Shown here: positions 44,368-53,503 of the stretch, piece after piece | Layout of the letters: every line of letters starts with the position of its first letter | Numbering within the stretch: the stretch's first letter is position 1 | Source of the DNA: an uncultured Alphaproteobacteria bacterium | Lineage (GTDB): Bacteria > Pseudomonadota > Alphaproteobacteria > Thalassobaculales > Thalassobaculaceae | Direction of reading: 5' to 3' | Assembly (NCBI GenBank): GCA_902629125.1 | Contig: CACOPQ010000006.1 | Location: forward strand, 27,603 to 91,602 | DNA length: 64,000 bases | Notes under the pieces: model-generated | The model's database searches: none | Seen by the model: only the letters and a program-made list of their open reading frames with translations | Told to the model about the DNA's origin: nothing | Made by a program: the position numbers and the translations under genes

Positions 44368-46389
44368 ATGCGTGTGGGAATAGAAGTAGGTGGTACTTTT
44401 ACGGACCTTGTGATGTCTGACGGCAAAAATATCAAAACCGCAAAGGTGCCTAGTACACCAATTAGTCCAGATAAAGGCGCGATGTTAGCGATAGAAGCTG
44501 CTGGTTTGAGGCTAGAAAAAATAAGTGAACTAATTCATGGTTCGACGGTTGCCACCAATGCTGTATTGGAACGAAAAGGAGGAAGAGTTTGTTTTTTTGT
44601 TACTCGAGGAACAAGAGACCTACTACTAATCCAACGCCATGATCGCAGAGCTATTTATGATCTACAATACCAGAAGCCAAAGCCTGTTGTCCCAAGACAT
44701 GATACGTACGAAATAGATGAGCGCATAGCAGCTGATGGGAATATTGTAACAGATTTAGATACTAAAGTTACGTCAACTTTAGTCAGAAATATTTTCGATA
44801 AAGAAAACTTTGACTCGGTAGCGATTTGTTTTCTGCACTCATACCTGAATCCCATACACGAGCGTGCCTTATCCAATATAATATCGGCCCTGTATCCGGA
44901 AATGCCAATAACATGTTCTTGTGACGTAGCGCGCGAATTCCGAGAGTATGAAAGAGCATCTACCACGACCTTAGCTGCCTACGTACAGCCGGTGGTGGCA
45001 GGTTATATCACTAGGTTTTCAGAGGAACTACAGGAAAAAGGTTTTCAGGGGAAATTTAGCATCATGCAATCAAATGGGGGACGAATGCCCGCCGCTGCTA
45101 TTACAAAAAACGCTATAACATCACTCTTTTCGGGACCCGCTGCGGGTGTTGTAGGAGCACTCCGAGGAAAAGGGAAGACGTCCTACCCAGACATAATAAC
45201 TTTAGATATGGGTGGTACAAGCACCGACGTGGCACTTGTTAGCAATGATCATGCGGAATTAGCGCCAATGACTACGATTGATGGTTTGCCAGTCAAGACG
45301 CCGGTTGTTGATATCGTAACGGTTGGAGCTGGCGGAGGCTCTATAGCCTGGGTTGATGATGGTGGGTTATTGAGAGTTGGGCCGCAATCAGCGGGAGCAA
45401 CACCTGGTCCAGCCTGCTACGCTCGCGGCGGAAAGTTACCAACAGTTACAGATGCTCATTTGGTCAGAGGGACGCTTCAAGCTGATAGTTTTTTGGGTGG
45501 GAAGATGCCAGTCGATTTAGCCGCTGCGTCCAATGTAATAGAAGAAATTGCTAAAAAATTTAATGTTGAGTTACCCGAAATGGCAGACAATATTATTAGA
45601 GTTGCGGAGGCAAATATTGTGCGGGCTATTCAACAGGTTTCAACTGAACGAGGAAGTGACCCGAGGGAATTTGCACTTGTTCCGTACGGCGGAGCCGGGC
45701 CACTCCATGCAGCAAGAGTTGCAGAGGATTTAAATATCGACACGATTGTAATTCCACCTAACGCAGGTGTCCTATCTGCTTCGGGGCTCCTGTTATCAGA
45801 CTATGTCCATTACCGCAGTCAAACTAAACGGCTCCTTCTCAATGAACCAAATTTGACTAAAATCAAAAGTGGTATTAGCTCTTTAACAAAAGAAGCAAAA
45901 GATTACTTGATTAAGCTAGGCATAAAACCCAATAGGGAAATAGAGACGTCACTTGAGATGAGGTATGTTGGTCAAGCCTTCGAGGTACCAGTAAAGTTTA
46001 CAGAAGCAGATGTCCGTAACATCTCTTTGGCGCTTTTACAAAAACGTTTTGCAGACGCGCACCATAAAATTTTTGAATTTTCAAAACCAGAAGGCGATCC
46101 CGTTGAAATAATCTCTATACGTGTAGGGGTTGCTGAAAAGACACCGGGGTTGACGGTGCAGTTGAATAAGGAAGGCAGAAATATTGATCAAAAGATAACT
46201 AAGGTCAATATTGTAGAAAAAGGAATTCCATCTGAGACAACTACTCTCTCTCGCACGGATCTGAGTGAAGGAGCGATTCCTGGTCCAGTTCTTATTCAAG
46301 ATGAGAATTCGACTGTATATGCCCCGTTTGGATGGCAAGTAAGACTAGATGAATATAATAATATCGTCCTTGAAAGAGGTACTGAATAA
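44368..46389 (+). CDS. hyuA: Hydantoinase A / oxoprolinase family subunit (second set)
   Basis: A 673-residue HyuA-type ATPase subunit. Landmarks are RVGIEVGGTFTDLVMSDG, LIHGSTVATNAVLERKGGRV, MQSNGGRMPAAA, LDMGGTSTDVALVSND, VTVGAGGGSIAWVDDGGLLR and VPYGGAGPLHAARVAEDLNI. It is only moderately like the first hyuA and has the GGAGP motif intact. With HyuB it should open or carboxylate a cyclic amide or related compound in an ATP-dependent way. Its stop overlaps the hyuB ATG by one base (TAATG). The block cupin-M24-hyuA-hyuB faces soxG tail to tail. Confidence 0.9.
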   Translation: MRVGIEVGGTFTDLVMSDGKNIKTAKVPSTPISPDKGAMLAIEAAGLRLEKISELIHGSTVATNAVLERKGGRVCFFVTRGTRDLLLIQRHDRRAIYDLQYQKPKPVVPRHDTYEIDERIAADGNIVTDLDTKVTSTLVRNIFDKENFDSVAICFLHSYLNPIHERALSNIISALYPEMPITCSCDVAREFREYERASTTTLAAYVQPVVAGYITRFSEELQEKGFQGKFSIMQSNGGRMPAAAITKNAITSLFSGPAAGVVGALRGKGKTSYPDIITLDMGGTSTDVALVSNDHAELAPMTTIDGLPVKTPVVDIVTVGAGGGSIAWVDDGGLLRVGPQSAGATPGPACYARGGKLPTVTDAHLVRGTLQADSFLGGKMPVDLAAASNVIEEIAKKFNVELPEMADNIIRVAEANIVRAIQQVSTERGSDPREFALVPYGGAGPLHAARVAEDLNIDTIVIPPNAGVLSASGLLLSDYVHYRSQTKRLLLNEPNLTKIKSGISSLTKEAKDYLIKLGIKPNREIETSLEMRYVGQAFEVPVKFTEADVRNISLALLQKRFADAHHKIFEFSKPEGDPVEIISIRVGVAEKTPGLTVQLNKEGRNIDQKITKVNIVEKGIPSETTTLSRTDLSEGAIPGPVLIQDENSTVYAPFGWQVRLDEYNNIVLERGTE

Positions 46390-48023
46390 TGATTGTTACT
46401 CCAGTAGATCAAGCAGTAATAACCAGGGCTTTGATAGCAGCGGCAGATGAAATGGGAGTGAAGTTAATACGCTCCGCTCACTCTCCAGTAGTTCGAGAAG
46501 CACAAGACTGCTCAGCGGCCATACTGGATAAATTTGGGCGTGTTGTTGCTCAGGCGGAACTGATACCAATTCAGCTTGGGTCGATAACCCACACATTTAA
46601 GGCATGTCTAGAGTATCATCCCCTCGATACGTTATCTGACGGTGACTTTTTAATAAATAATGACCCATATTCTGGTGGTCAGCATCTTCCCGATATATTT
46701 CTTTTTACGCCGGTATTCCTAAAAAACGAATTGATCGGAGTAACGGCGACGGTTGTTCACCATATTGATCTAGGTGGGGGGGCGCCGGGATTAAATCCGG
46801 ATGCTGGGGATGTTCATGAAGAAGGGATAACTTTTCCGCCCAGTAAGTACACAATAGAAAAAGATTGGATGGGAGGACCTTTTGAAAGATTAGTAAGAGC
46901 GAATGTTCGGATGCCGGAAGCTACTATTGGCGACCTTAATGCGCAATTCGCGGCAAATGCTGTTGGTGCCGAGCGCTTACGTGATTTGTGCCGTAAATTT
47001 TCTAGCGAGAGAATCTCTATCGCGATGAATGAAATGCTCGACTACTCTGAAAGAAGAATAAGAACGGCAATTTCCAAGGCACCAGACGGTGAGTACGATG
47101 GAGAAGCTTACCTTGATGACGACGGTATAAGTAATATACCGGTTCCTATAAAGGTCAAAATCAAAATTCAAGGAAATGCGTTAGACATTGACTTTGAGGG
47201 TACGGCCGAACAGGTAAAGTCTAATATGAATAGCCCATTTGCCTCGTCAGTGTCATCTGCGATTGCCTGTGTGAAATCAGTGTTAACGGACCCCGATATA
47301 CCTTTTAACGAGGGTGCGGAAAGGGCGATAAACGTTAAAGTACCTTACGGGTCAATTTTGAATCCCAGGCCGCGTGCGCCGGTCAGGGCGCGTTTGCTTC
47401 CAAGTTATAGGGTCGTAAATGCTGTCATGAAAGCGTTGGGCGAGGCTGTTCCAGAACGGGTAATTGCGCCTGGGTTTGATACTACATCAGTATCCTGTCT
47501 GAGCCATAAATTAGCAGACGATTATAACATCTATTTGGAGATTTTTGGTGGCGGATTCGGTGCTGGTCCAAATTATGACGGCTGTGATGCTGTTGATTCG
47601 ATGCTTTCCAACTGTTCCAATATACCGATCGAATCAATGGAGTCTGATTATCCTTTTTTCAGGGTAGAAGACTATAGTCTGAGATGCTCCTCAGGTGGAA
47701 ATGGTAAATTTCGTGGTGGGATGGGTTTTCAAAAGATATATAAAATTCTATCGGACAATGTAACTTTTGCTACATATGGAGACCGTTTTCGAATTGCCCC
47801 AGAAGGTGTTTTAGGGGGCGGACCCGGTGCGCAGGCCGAAACCTTTGTAGAAAGAGGAAATCAAATAATCCAGTTGGAATCAAAGCAGCAATTCACACTG
47901 CAGAAGGGGGATCGTCTCGTAGTGAGAACCGGTGGTGGGGGTGGTTATGGAGTGCCCAGCGAGAGAAATACTGGATTAAAAGATGACGACAAGTTGAATG
48001 GTATATCGACTAATCAGGATTAA
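46389..48023 (+). CDS. hyuB: Hydantoinase B / oxoprolinase family subunit (second set)
   Basis: A 544-residue HyuB subunit. Typical parts are VDQAVITRALIAAADEMGVK, the metal-site segment NNDPYSGGQHLPDI, VVHHIDLGGGAPG, GAGPNYDGCDAVDSMLSN, LRCSSGGNGKFRGGMGFQK and VRTGGGGGYG. The FGGGFGAGPNYDG region differs from the GHGGHPLGDG region of the first HyuB, so the two sets probably handle different substrates. Translation is coupled to hyuA by a one-base overlap. The stop is 35 bases from the convergent soxG stop, with no visible terminator between. Confidence 0.9.
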   Translation: MIVTPVDQAVITRALIAAADEMGVKLIRSAHSPVVREAQDCSAAILDKFGRVVAQAELIPIQLGSITHTFKACLEYHPLDTLSDGDFLINNDPYSGGQHLPDIFLFTPVFLKNELIGVTATVVHHIDLGGGAPGLNPDAGDVHEEGITFPPSKYTIEKDWMGGPFERLVRANVRMPEATIGDLNAQFAANAVGAERLRDLCRKFSSERISIAMNEMLDYSERRIRTAISKAPDGEYDGEAYLDDDGISNIPVPIKVKIKIQGNALDIDFEGTAEQVKSNMNSPFASSVSSAIACVKSVLTDPDIPFNEGAERAINVKVPYGSILNPRPRAPVRARLLPSYRVVNAVMKALGEAVPERVIAPGFDTTSVSCLSHKLADDYNIYLEIFGGGFGAGPNYDGCDAVDSMLSNCSNIPIESMESDYPFFRVEDYSLRCSSGGNGKFRGGMGFQKIYKILSDNVTFATYGDRFRIAPEGVLGGGPGAQAETFVERGNQIIQLESKQQFTLQKGDRLVVRTGGGGGYGVPSERNTGLKDDDKLNGISTNQD

Positions 48024-48058
48024 ATATTATCAGGGTCTATGGAAAGGTTTGCTTTTTA

Positions 48059-48703
48059 CTAATCGACCTGATATCCAAACTCTTCGGCAGAGTCCAAAAG
48101 AATATCCCAAAAGTCTTCAGCAAAACCTCTTGCAATGTAAATGTCGAAGACATCTATATCTCTGCAATCTACAGTGGCTGCAAGATCAAAAAGCTTCGTG
48201 TGAACGCAGTGATCGGTACCAAAACTATTCAAATGCCAATCCACCCCGCTTCCTTTCATTAACACCTCTCGCGCTTCTCTTCCTTTTAACCTAACGGTAC
48301 TCCTTCCGTGGCTCAAATCAGTTAGAAAAACATCCGACGAACTAAATTTCGTCTTTATCAAAGTCTGAAGGCAATCACGCTCTGGCTCTACAATCAACCA
48401 CCTGTTCGGTCCTAACCAAAGACTGCGCCTTTCATCGTCGCCATGGCAAGTATTATTGGTTTGAGGAAATTCTACATTCAATAAATTCGATATTTCGGCA
48501 AGCGTCTGTGGGTTTTTTGATTTGGCTGTTTCCAGTTGTAAAATAGTCAAGGGATGTCTTTCGCATATAAATAACCCCGGACCATTTAAAGAAACGTTTC
48601 CAAATTGGCCGTAATTTATTACATGCGCCAGGGCGGACTGTCTTCGCAGGAAGTTCTTATTGGTATTACCTTCAGTCATGTAAACGCTCGGATTTTTGGT
48701 CAT
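48059..48703 (-). CDS. soxG: Sarcosine oxidase gamma subunit
   Basis: A 214-residue SoxG, the smallest catalytic-core neighbour of heterotetrameric sarcosine oxidase. It shows GPGLFICERHPLTILQLETA and WLGPNRWLIVEPERDCLQTL, then LTDLSHGRSTVRLKGREARE and VLMKGSGVDWHLNSF. The layout is that of the GcvT-like SoxG fold. Its start overlaps the soxA end by 32 bases (or 8 if the ninth-codon Met is used). It is the last gene of soxBDAG and converges on hyuB. Confidence 0.9.
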   Translation of the reverse strand: MTKNPSVYMTEGNTNKNFLRRQSALAHVINYGQFGNVSLNGPGLFICERHPLTILQLETAKSKNPQTLAEISNLLNVEFPQTNNTCHGDDERRSLWLGPNRWLIVEPERDCLQTLIKTKFSSSDVFLTDLSHGRSTVRLKGREAREVLMKGSGVDWHLNSFGTDHCVHTKLFDLAATVDCRDIDVFDIYIARGFAEDFWDILLDSAEEFGYQVD

Positions 48704-51700
48704 AAAAAATCGGATCTGTTATTTCTAATTCGTGACTTTCGTTATGAAGTGGGCTTACCGCCCAAACCTTTTTGCTCGTCTCAATAATATCACCAGAGAC
48801 AAATCCTAATGAAATAGGGTGCCCAAGTGTTGGGCTCAAATATGCTGAGGATGAGACGTGTCCAAGTTTTGGGACTGGAGGAGCAAGTGTCGGATCTTTC
48901 ACTAATATCGCGCCAGACTTTACGCGAGACGTTTTATCAACAGGAATCAACCCCACTAACCTTGGTCGGTTTTTATCCTTTAGTCCTTCTCGATCCATCA
49001 TTTTGGATCCGATAAAATCTTTTTTTGTACTTAATAGTTTCTGCAACCCTAAGTCAGCTGCGGTCATGCGGCCATCGAGCTCCGGGCCTGCAACATGTCC
49101 TTTTTCAATCCGCATTATTCCCATAGCTTCAGTGCCATACGGTCTAATATTGTATGTCCGGCCAACCTCTAATACACGTTGCCAGATAAATTCGCCAAAA
49201 TCAGCCGGCACATTGATTTCATAGGAGAGCTCTCCGGAAAAACTAATGCGAAAAATACGCGCCGGCACTCCCTCTATGTCAAATTCACGAACTCCCATAA
49301 AAGGAAAGCTCTCATTATCGACATTTCTGGTTGGTAACAGTTTTGATAATACTTCGCGACTTTTGGGGCCAGCAAGTGCCATTGCAGCCCATTGTTCTGT
49401 AACCGATGTGACTTTTACATCTAAGTCTGGCCATTGAACCTGCAGATAATATTCCATGTGGCTCAAAACAGCTGCAGCGTTTGACGTGGTGGTTGTCATG
49501 AAATAGTGACATTCATCCAGTCGGGAAGTTGTTCCGTCATCAAAAACCAAACCATCTTCTCTGAGCATTATCCCATATCTTGCTTTGCCGATCGGAAGCT
49601 TTGTCCAGCCGTTCGTATAGACTCTATTCAGAAACTCTGCAGAATCTTTCCCTTGTATATCAATCTTCCCCAAGGTTGATACATCCACAAGTCCAACCGA
49701 GGTTCTGACTGTTTGCACTTCACGGTTTATCGCCGTGTCCATGTTTTCTTTCGAGGGCTGCTCCAATTCATCCAGATAATATTGAGGGCGCAGCCATTGT
49801 CCAGCTTCAACAAATATTGCGCCGTTCTGCTTATGCCAGTTATGCATCGCAGACCGTCTCGTATGTTTGTAAGATAGCCCTATATCACGACCCGCTAGTG
49901 TGCCCATAGTGATCGGCGTATACGGAGGACGAAATGTTGTCGTCCCAATTTTTTCAATTGGTTCCGCTTTCTCTTGAGCCATTATGGCTTGGCCATTCAG
50001 GTTACTCGTTTTGCCTTGATCGGTTCCCATACCTAAGGTCGTATATCTTTTTAAATGCTCTACGCTTACGTATCCTTCTCGGTGAGCTAAGGTGATGTCA
50101 CTTTCTGTAACGTCATCTTGCAGGTCCACAAATTTTTTTCCTTTTCCTGGAACGCGCCAGAGGGCCTCAATAGGAACGATATTTTTCTCATTCGTCTCTG
50201 GAATAATCTGCTTTGCTGATTCAAAATTTAAAGCTTTTACCAGCGTGCTAGCAATGTCATGTCCTTCGTGCAGGCAATCGTTCAGGCTAAAACTACCCTT
50301 CGCGGCACCTGCGGAATGACCATTTTGACTAAGTGCTCCTGGAACGAACGCTTCTACAGCGTCGTTGTAAACTGGTTTGCCGCCAGAGTGACAATAAAGG
50401 TGGACATTAGGGCTCCAGCCGCCAGATACCGCTAGTAAATCTGCAGATACGATAAAAGGGTTGCTTTCTATCGTTTTACCGTCTTGAGATAGAGTTCCTA
50501 TCTCAACGCTGTTTAGTCCAAAATACCCATGAGTATCTACAACCACGGACCTAGGAATAACTTCAATTTCTTTCTCGTTAAGTTCTTTTTCAAAATGTTC
50601 GGGGATTTTTTTTCTACTATCAACCACCGCCACTACTTCTATCCCAACTCTTGCGAGGTCGAAGGCTGTTTTATATCCATCATCGTTATTTGTGAAAATG
50701 ACGGCTTTATTACCGGGTCTTACTGCATATTGGTTTACATATCGTCTAGCAGCAGAGGCAAGCATTACACCAGGTCTATCGTTGTTGCTGAAGACTAAAG
50801 GTCTCTCGGTCGCTCCAGTAGCCAATATCACTCTTTTTGCGCGAATTTGCCAAAGCCGCTGGCGGCACTGATAATCTGGCGGTTCCGGAAGATGGTCTGA
50901 AACACTTTCGATAGCGTTTACTACATCGCTATCGTAGTAGCCAAAAGCGGATGTTCTCGTGGCGATTGTGACATGTTCCATGTCATCTAACTCTTCCACG
51001 CATTTTTCGATCCAATAATGAGCCGGTTTTTCATCCAGAAAAAATAGCTCACCATTTAACTGGCCTCCTAGTGTTGGATGGTTGTCGAGTAAGATAACCC
51101 TAGCCCCAGCGCGCCCGGCCGTGACAGCGGCAGCAATCCCAGTTGGCCCTCCACCGACAATTAGAATATCGCAGTGCATATGCTTCTTGTCGTATTTGTC
51201 GGGATCTTTAAATTTTGTACCATCTCCCATTCCAGCGGCCTTCCGGATAAAATATTCATAGAAGTGCCACCCTGGTAGACCCATAAAAGTTTTGTAATAA
51301 AAACCCGCTGAGAGGAAAGGAGAAAGCAGATTGTTAATTTGTAAATAATCCAAAAGTAAGTTGGGCCATCTGTTTTGGCTCTTAGCCTCGAGGCCTGGAA
51401 ATAATTCGACGGCTGTCGCGCGAGTGTTAGGCTCGTGGCGGTCGCCGGATCTTAGTGCGACTAGAGCATTCGGTTCTTCAATCCCTGCTGAATAAATACC
51501 CCGTGGCCTATGATATTTGAAACTTCTGCCAACTAACCGCACGCCATTTGCTAAAAGAGCAGAAGCGAGTGTATCTCCTTCAAAACCTGTAAACTTTTTC
51601 CCGTCAAACGTAAAATTTATTGGTTCTAAGCGGTTTATTTGTCCGCCATCATCTAATCTTTGCTGTCGCCTGCTTTTAAAACTAAACACTTCGCTCGAAC

Positions 51701-51710
51701 CCTTTTTCAT
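48672..51710 (-). CDS. soxA: Sarcosine oxidase alpha subunit
   Basis: A 1012-residue SoxA. The N-terminal part carries a 2Fe-2S-ferredoxin-like segment (FTGFEGDTLASALLANGVRL, FKYHRPRGI) without a full cluster, then an NAD(H)-binding domain DILIVGGGPTGIAAAVTAGR. A second part has ATGATERPLVFSNNDRPGVM. From about residue 620 a GcvT-like tetrahydrofolate domain follows, with VDVSTLGKIDIQGKDSAEFL and LSGELSYEINVP-type motifs, and YGTEAMGIMRIEKGHVAGPE. It produces glycine, 5,10-methylene-THF and hydrogen peroxide from sarcosine with the other subunits. It overlaps both soxD and soxG. Confidence 0.94.
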   Translation of the reverse strand: MKKGSSEVFSFKSRRQQRLDDGGQINRLEPINFTFDGKKFTGFEGDTLASALLANGVRLVGRSFKYHRPRGIYSAGIEEPNALVALRSGDRHEPNTRATAVELFPGLEAKSQNRWPNLLLDYLQINNLLSPFLSAGFYYKTFMGLPGWHFYEYFIRKAAGMGDGTKFKDPDKYDKKHMHCDILIVGGGPTGIAAAVTAGRAGARVILLDNHPTLGGQLNGELFFLDEKPAHYWIEKCVEELDDMEHVTIATRTSAFGYYDSDVVNAIESVSDHLPEPPDYQCRQRLWQIRAKRVILATGATERPLVFSNNDRPGVMLASAARRYVNQYAVRPGNKAVIFTNNDDGYKTAFDLARVGIEVVAVVDSRKKIPEHFEKELNEKEIEVIPRSVVVDTHGYFGLNSVEIGTLSQDGKTIESNPFIVSADLLAVSGGWSPNVHLYCHSGGKPVYNDAVEAFVPGALSQNGHSAGAAKGSFSLNDCLHEGHDIASTLVKALNFESAKQIIPETNEKNIVPIEALWRVPGKGKKFVDLQDDVTESDITLAHREGYVSVEHLKRYTTLGMGTDQGKTSNLNGQAIMAQEKAEPIEKIGTTTFRPPYTPITMGTLAGRDIGLSYKHTRRSAMHNWHKQNGAIFVEAGQWLRPQYYLDELEQPSKENMDTAINREVQTVRTSVGLVDVSTLGKIDIQGKDSAEFLNRVYTNGWTKLPIGKARYGIMLREDGLVFDDGTTSRLDECHYFMTTTTSNAAAVLSHMEYYLQVQWPDLDVKVTSVTEQWAAMALAGPKSREVLSKLLPTRNVDNESFPFMGVREFDIEGVPARIFRISFSGELSYEINVPADFGEFIWQRVLEVGRTYNIRPYGTEAMGIMRIEKGHVAGPELDGRMTAADLGLQKLLSTKKDFIGSKMMDREGLKDKNRPRLVGLIPVDKTSRVKSGAILVKDPTLAPPVPKLGHVSSSAYLSPTLGHPISLGFVSGDIIETSKKVWAVSPLHNESHELEITDPIFYDQKSERLHD

Positions 51711-51981
51711 CTAAAATCAGATCCTCTTTTGGCATGCCAGTCGCTATTATTTGATGTGTTACTGTATTCCTTACAACCTTCACAAAACATCTGCATCCAA
51801 AGCTATGCTGCCAGAGCTCTTCGTGTAGCCCTTTAGGATTATCTCTCAAATATACATAATCATACCACGCGTCATCATTGGAAATATCATCGCTTTTTGG
51901 CCGATTTTTTGTTGCATCGCCGATGTATGTAAATTCTGCATGATCCCTAGGCCCGCAAAGCGGACAGTTAATTATAAGCAT
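51682..51981 (-). CDS. soxD: Sarcosine oxidase delta subunit
   Basis: A 99-residue SoxD with the zinc site residues expected for the family: Cys6 and Cys9 in INCPLCGPRDHAEF, His59 and Cys63 in WQHSFGCRCF. The conserved YVYLRDNPKGLHEELWQH segment is also present. It overlaps soxA by 29 bases and lies 12 bases after soxB. Confidence 0.95.
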   Translation of the reverse strand: MLIINCPLCGPRDHAEFTYIGDATKNRPKSDDISNDDAWYDYVYLRDNPKGLHEELWQHSFGCRCFVKVVRNTVTHQIIATGMPKEDLILDEKGFERSV

Positions 51982-51993
51982 TATCTTTACTTT

Positions 51994-53250
51994 CTAATGT
52001 CTGTTGGGAAATGGCCCAGCTCCACGTTCGTCAACCATCCTCCCCTTTTTAAATCGTTCTAGATTAAGACCTTTATTTAGATTGTGGGGCTCATCGTTGG
52101 CAATTGTGTGAGCAAACACCCATCCTGACCCTGGGGTAGCTTTAAACCCGCCATAACACCAGCCGCAATTCAGGTAGAGATTGTCGATTGGTGATTTGCC
52201 AATTATTGGGCTGCCGTCCATAGACATATCCATCACCCCGCCCCAGTGGCGAGTAATCCTGAGCCGAGATAGACTCGGTATCATAGCCAGCCCGGCAGTT
52301 ACGACTTCTTCGATCAACGGTAAGTTTCCTTTTTGAGCGTATGAGTTGTACATATCTATGTCACCGCCAAAAACTAAACCACCCTTATCCGATTGACTAA
52401 TGTAGAAATGCCCAGCCCCGAAAGTTACGACATGGTCAATCATAGGTTTTAGTGGTTCTGATACAAAAGCCTGTAACACGTGGCTTTCTATTGGAAGTTT
52501 GAGATTGATTAATGACGCTAAATGGCCTGTGTTGCCCGCTACAGCGAAGCCGACCTTGCCGCAGTTAAAATTTCCCCGAGATGTTTTTACGGTTGTTATT
52601 TTATTGCCGCTTTCTTCAAAACCAATGACCTCGCAATTTTGAATGATATCTACCCCCAGACTATCTGCTGCCCTTGCCAAGCCCCAGGCCACCGCATCGT
52701 GCCTTGCGGTTCCACCACGTCGTTGGAGCAAGCCTCCCTTGATCGGAAAACGAACATCATCGGAAAAGTCCAGATAGGGCATCAACTTTCTTATTTGTTT
52801 CGCGTCAAGTAGCTCAGCGTCTATTCCGTTGAGGCGCATCGTATTACCGCGACGAGTTATTGCATCTATCTGACTATCATTATGTGCTAAATTCAAAACT
52901 CCGCGTTGGCTAAACATAACATTGTAGTTAAGCTCTGAGCTCAATTGCTCCCACAGCTGAAGTGATTTTTCATAAAAATGCGCGTTTTCATCGAGCATAT
53001 AATTGGATCTAACGATGGTGGTATTCCGACCGGTGTTACCTCCTCCTAAATAACCTTTCTCTAGAACGGCTATATTTTTTATTCCATGGTTTTTAGCGAG
53101 ATAGAAAGCACTTGCAAGACCATGTCCGCCAGCTCCGATTATGATCACATCATACGATTTTTTTGGCTCTGGGTCTCTCCATACACGGGCCCAGCTTTTA
53201 TCCCCATTGAAGGCATTCCTAATGATGTTGAAGATTGAATATTTAGCCAT
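51994..53250 (-). CDS. soxB: Sarcosine oxidase beta subunit
   Basis: A 418-residue SoxB, the subunit that oxidises sarcosine. The FAD motif is YDVIIIGAGGHGLASAFYLA near residues 33-52, followed by LEKGYLGGGNTGRNTTIVRS. His184 in GGTARHDAVAWG is the position that binds FMN covalently in known SoxB. The C-terminal NCGWCYGGFKATPGSGWVFA closes the FAD site. It is first of soxBDAG. No glyA, purU or folD gene is adjacent, although these often accompany sox in other bacteria; formate dehydrogenase lies about 13 kb away. Confidence 0.95.
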   Translation of the reverse strand: MAKYSIFNIIRNAFNGDKSWARVWRDPEPKKSYDVIIIGAGGHGLASAFYLAKNHGIKNIAVLEKGYLGGGNTGRNTTIVRSNYMLDENAHFYEKSLQLWEQLSSELNYNVMFSQRGVLNLAHNDSQIDAITRRGNTMRLNGIDAELLDAKQIRKLMPYLDFSDDVRFPIKGGLLQRRGGTARHDAVAWGLARAADSLGVDIIQNCEVIGFEESGNKITTVKTSRGNFNCGKVGFAVAGNTGHLASLINLKLPIESHVLQAFVSEPLKPMIDHVVTFGAGHFYISQSDKGGLVFGGDIDMYNSYAQKGNLPLIEEVVTAGLAMIPSLSRLRITRHWGGVMDMSMDGSPIIGKSPIDNLYLNCGWCYGGFKATPGSGWVFAHTIANDEPHNLNKGLNLERFKKGRMVDERGAGPFPNRH

Positions 53251-53437
53251 AGCGTTATGTCAATTAGTTTTGATTTGTATTTATGTTTATATTTTGGCAA
53301 ACCGTGATTAACCACGATTTTGCATCGGTCCATATTTATTCTTCATTCTACATACCGGTATAGTCTAATTGTAGAATTATTAATAGTATTACTTCCACTT
53401 CAATTCCAATACGAAATTTCACAAAGTGAAAGCTTTT

Positions 53438-53487
53438 TGGTATAGTCCTTATCTTGTGCATCACGGGTATTCTAAGGTACTATACCA
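53438..53487 (+). promoter_or_regulatory. Perfect 9-base inverted repeat in the leader of the M23 gene
   Basis: TGGTATAGT at 53438-53446 and its exact complement ACTATACCA at 53479-53487 are separated by 32 bases and lie just before the ribosome site of the M23 gene (start 53504). They could form a leader hairpin or be the two halves of an operator. The repeat is seen directly; a function is not shown. Confidence 0.4.
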
Positions 53488-53503
53488 TGAAGAGAGGCGC
53501 ACG

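Noticed and set aside
53426..53503. Longer N-terminus for the M23 peptidase
   Set aside because: The ATG at 53504 has a proper ribosome site and gives a normal short cytoplasmic lead before the membrane span.
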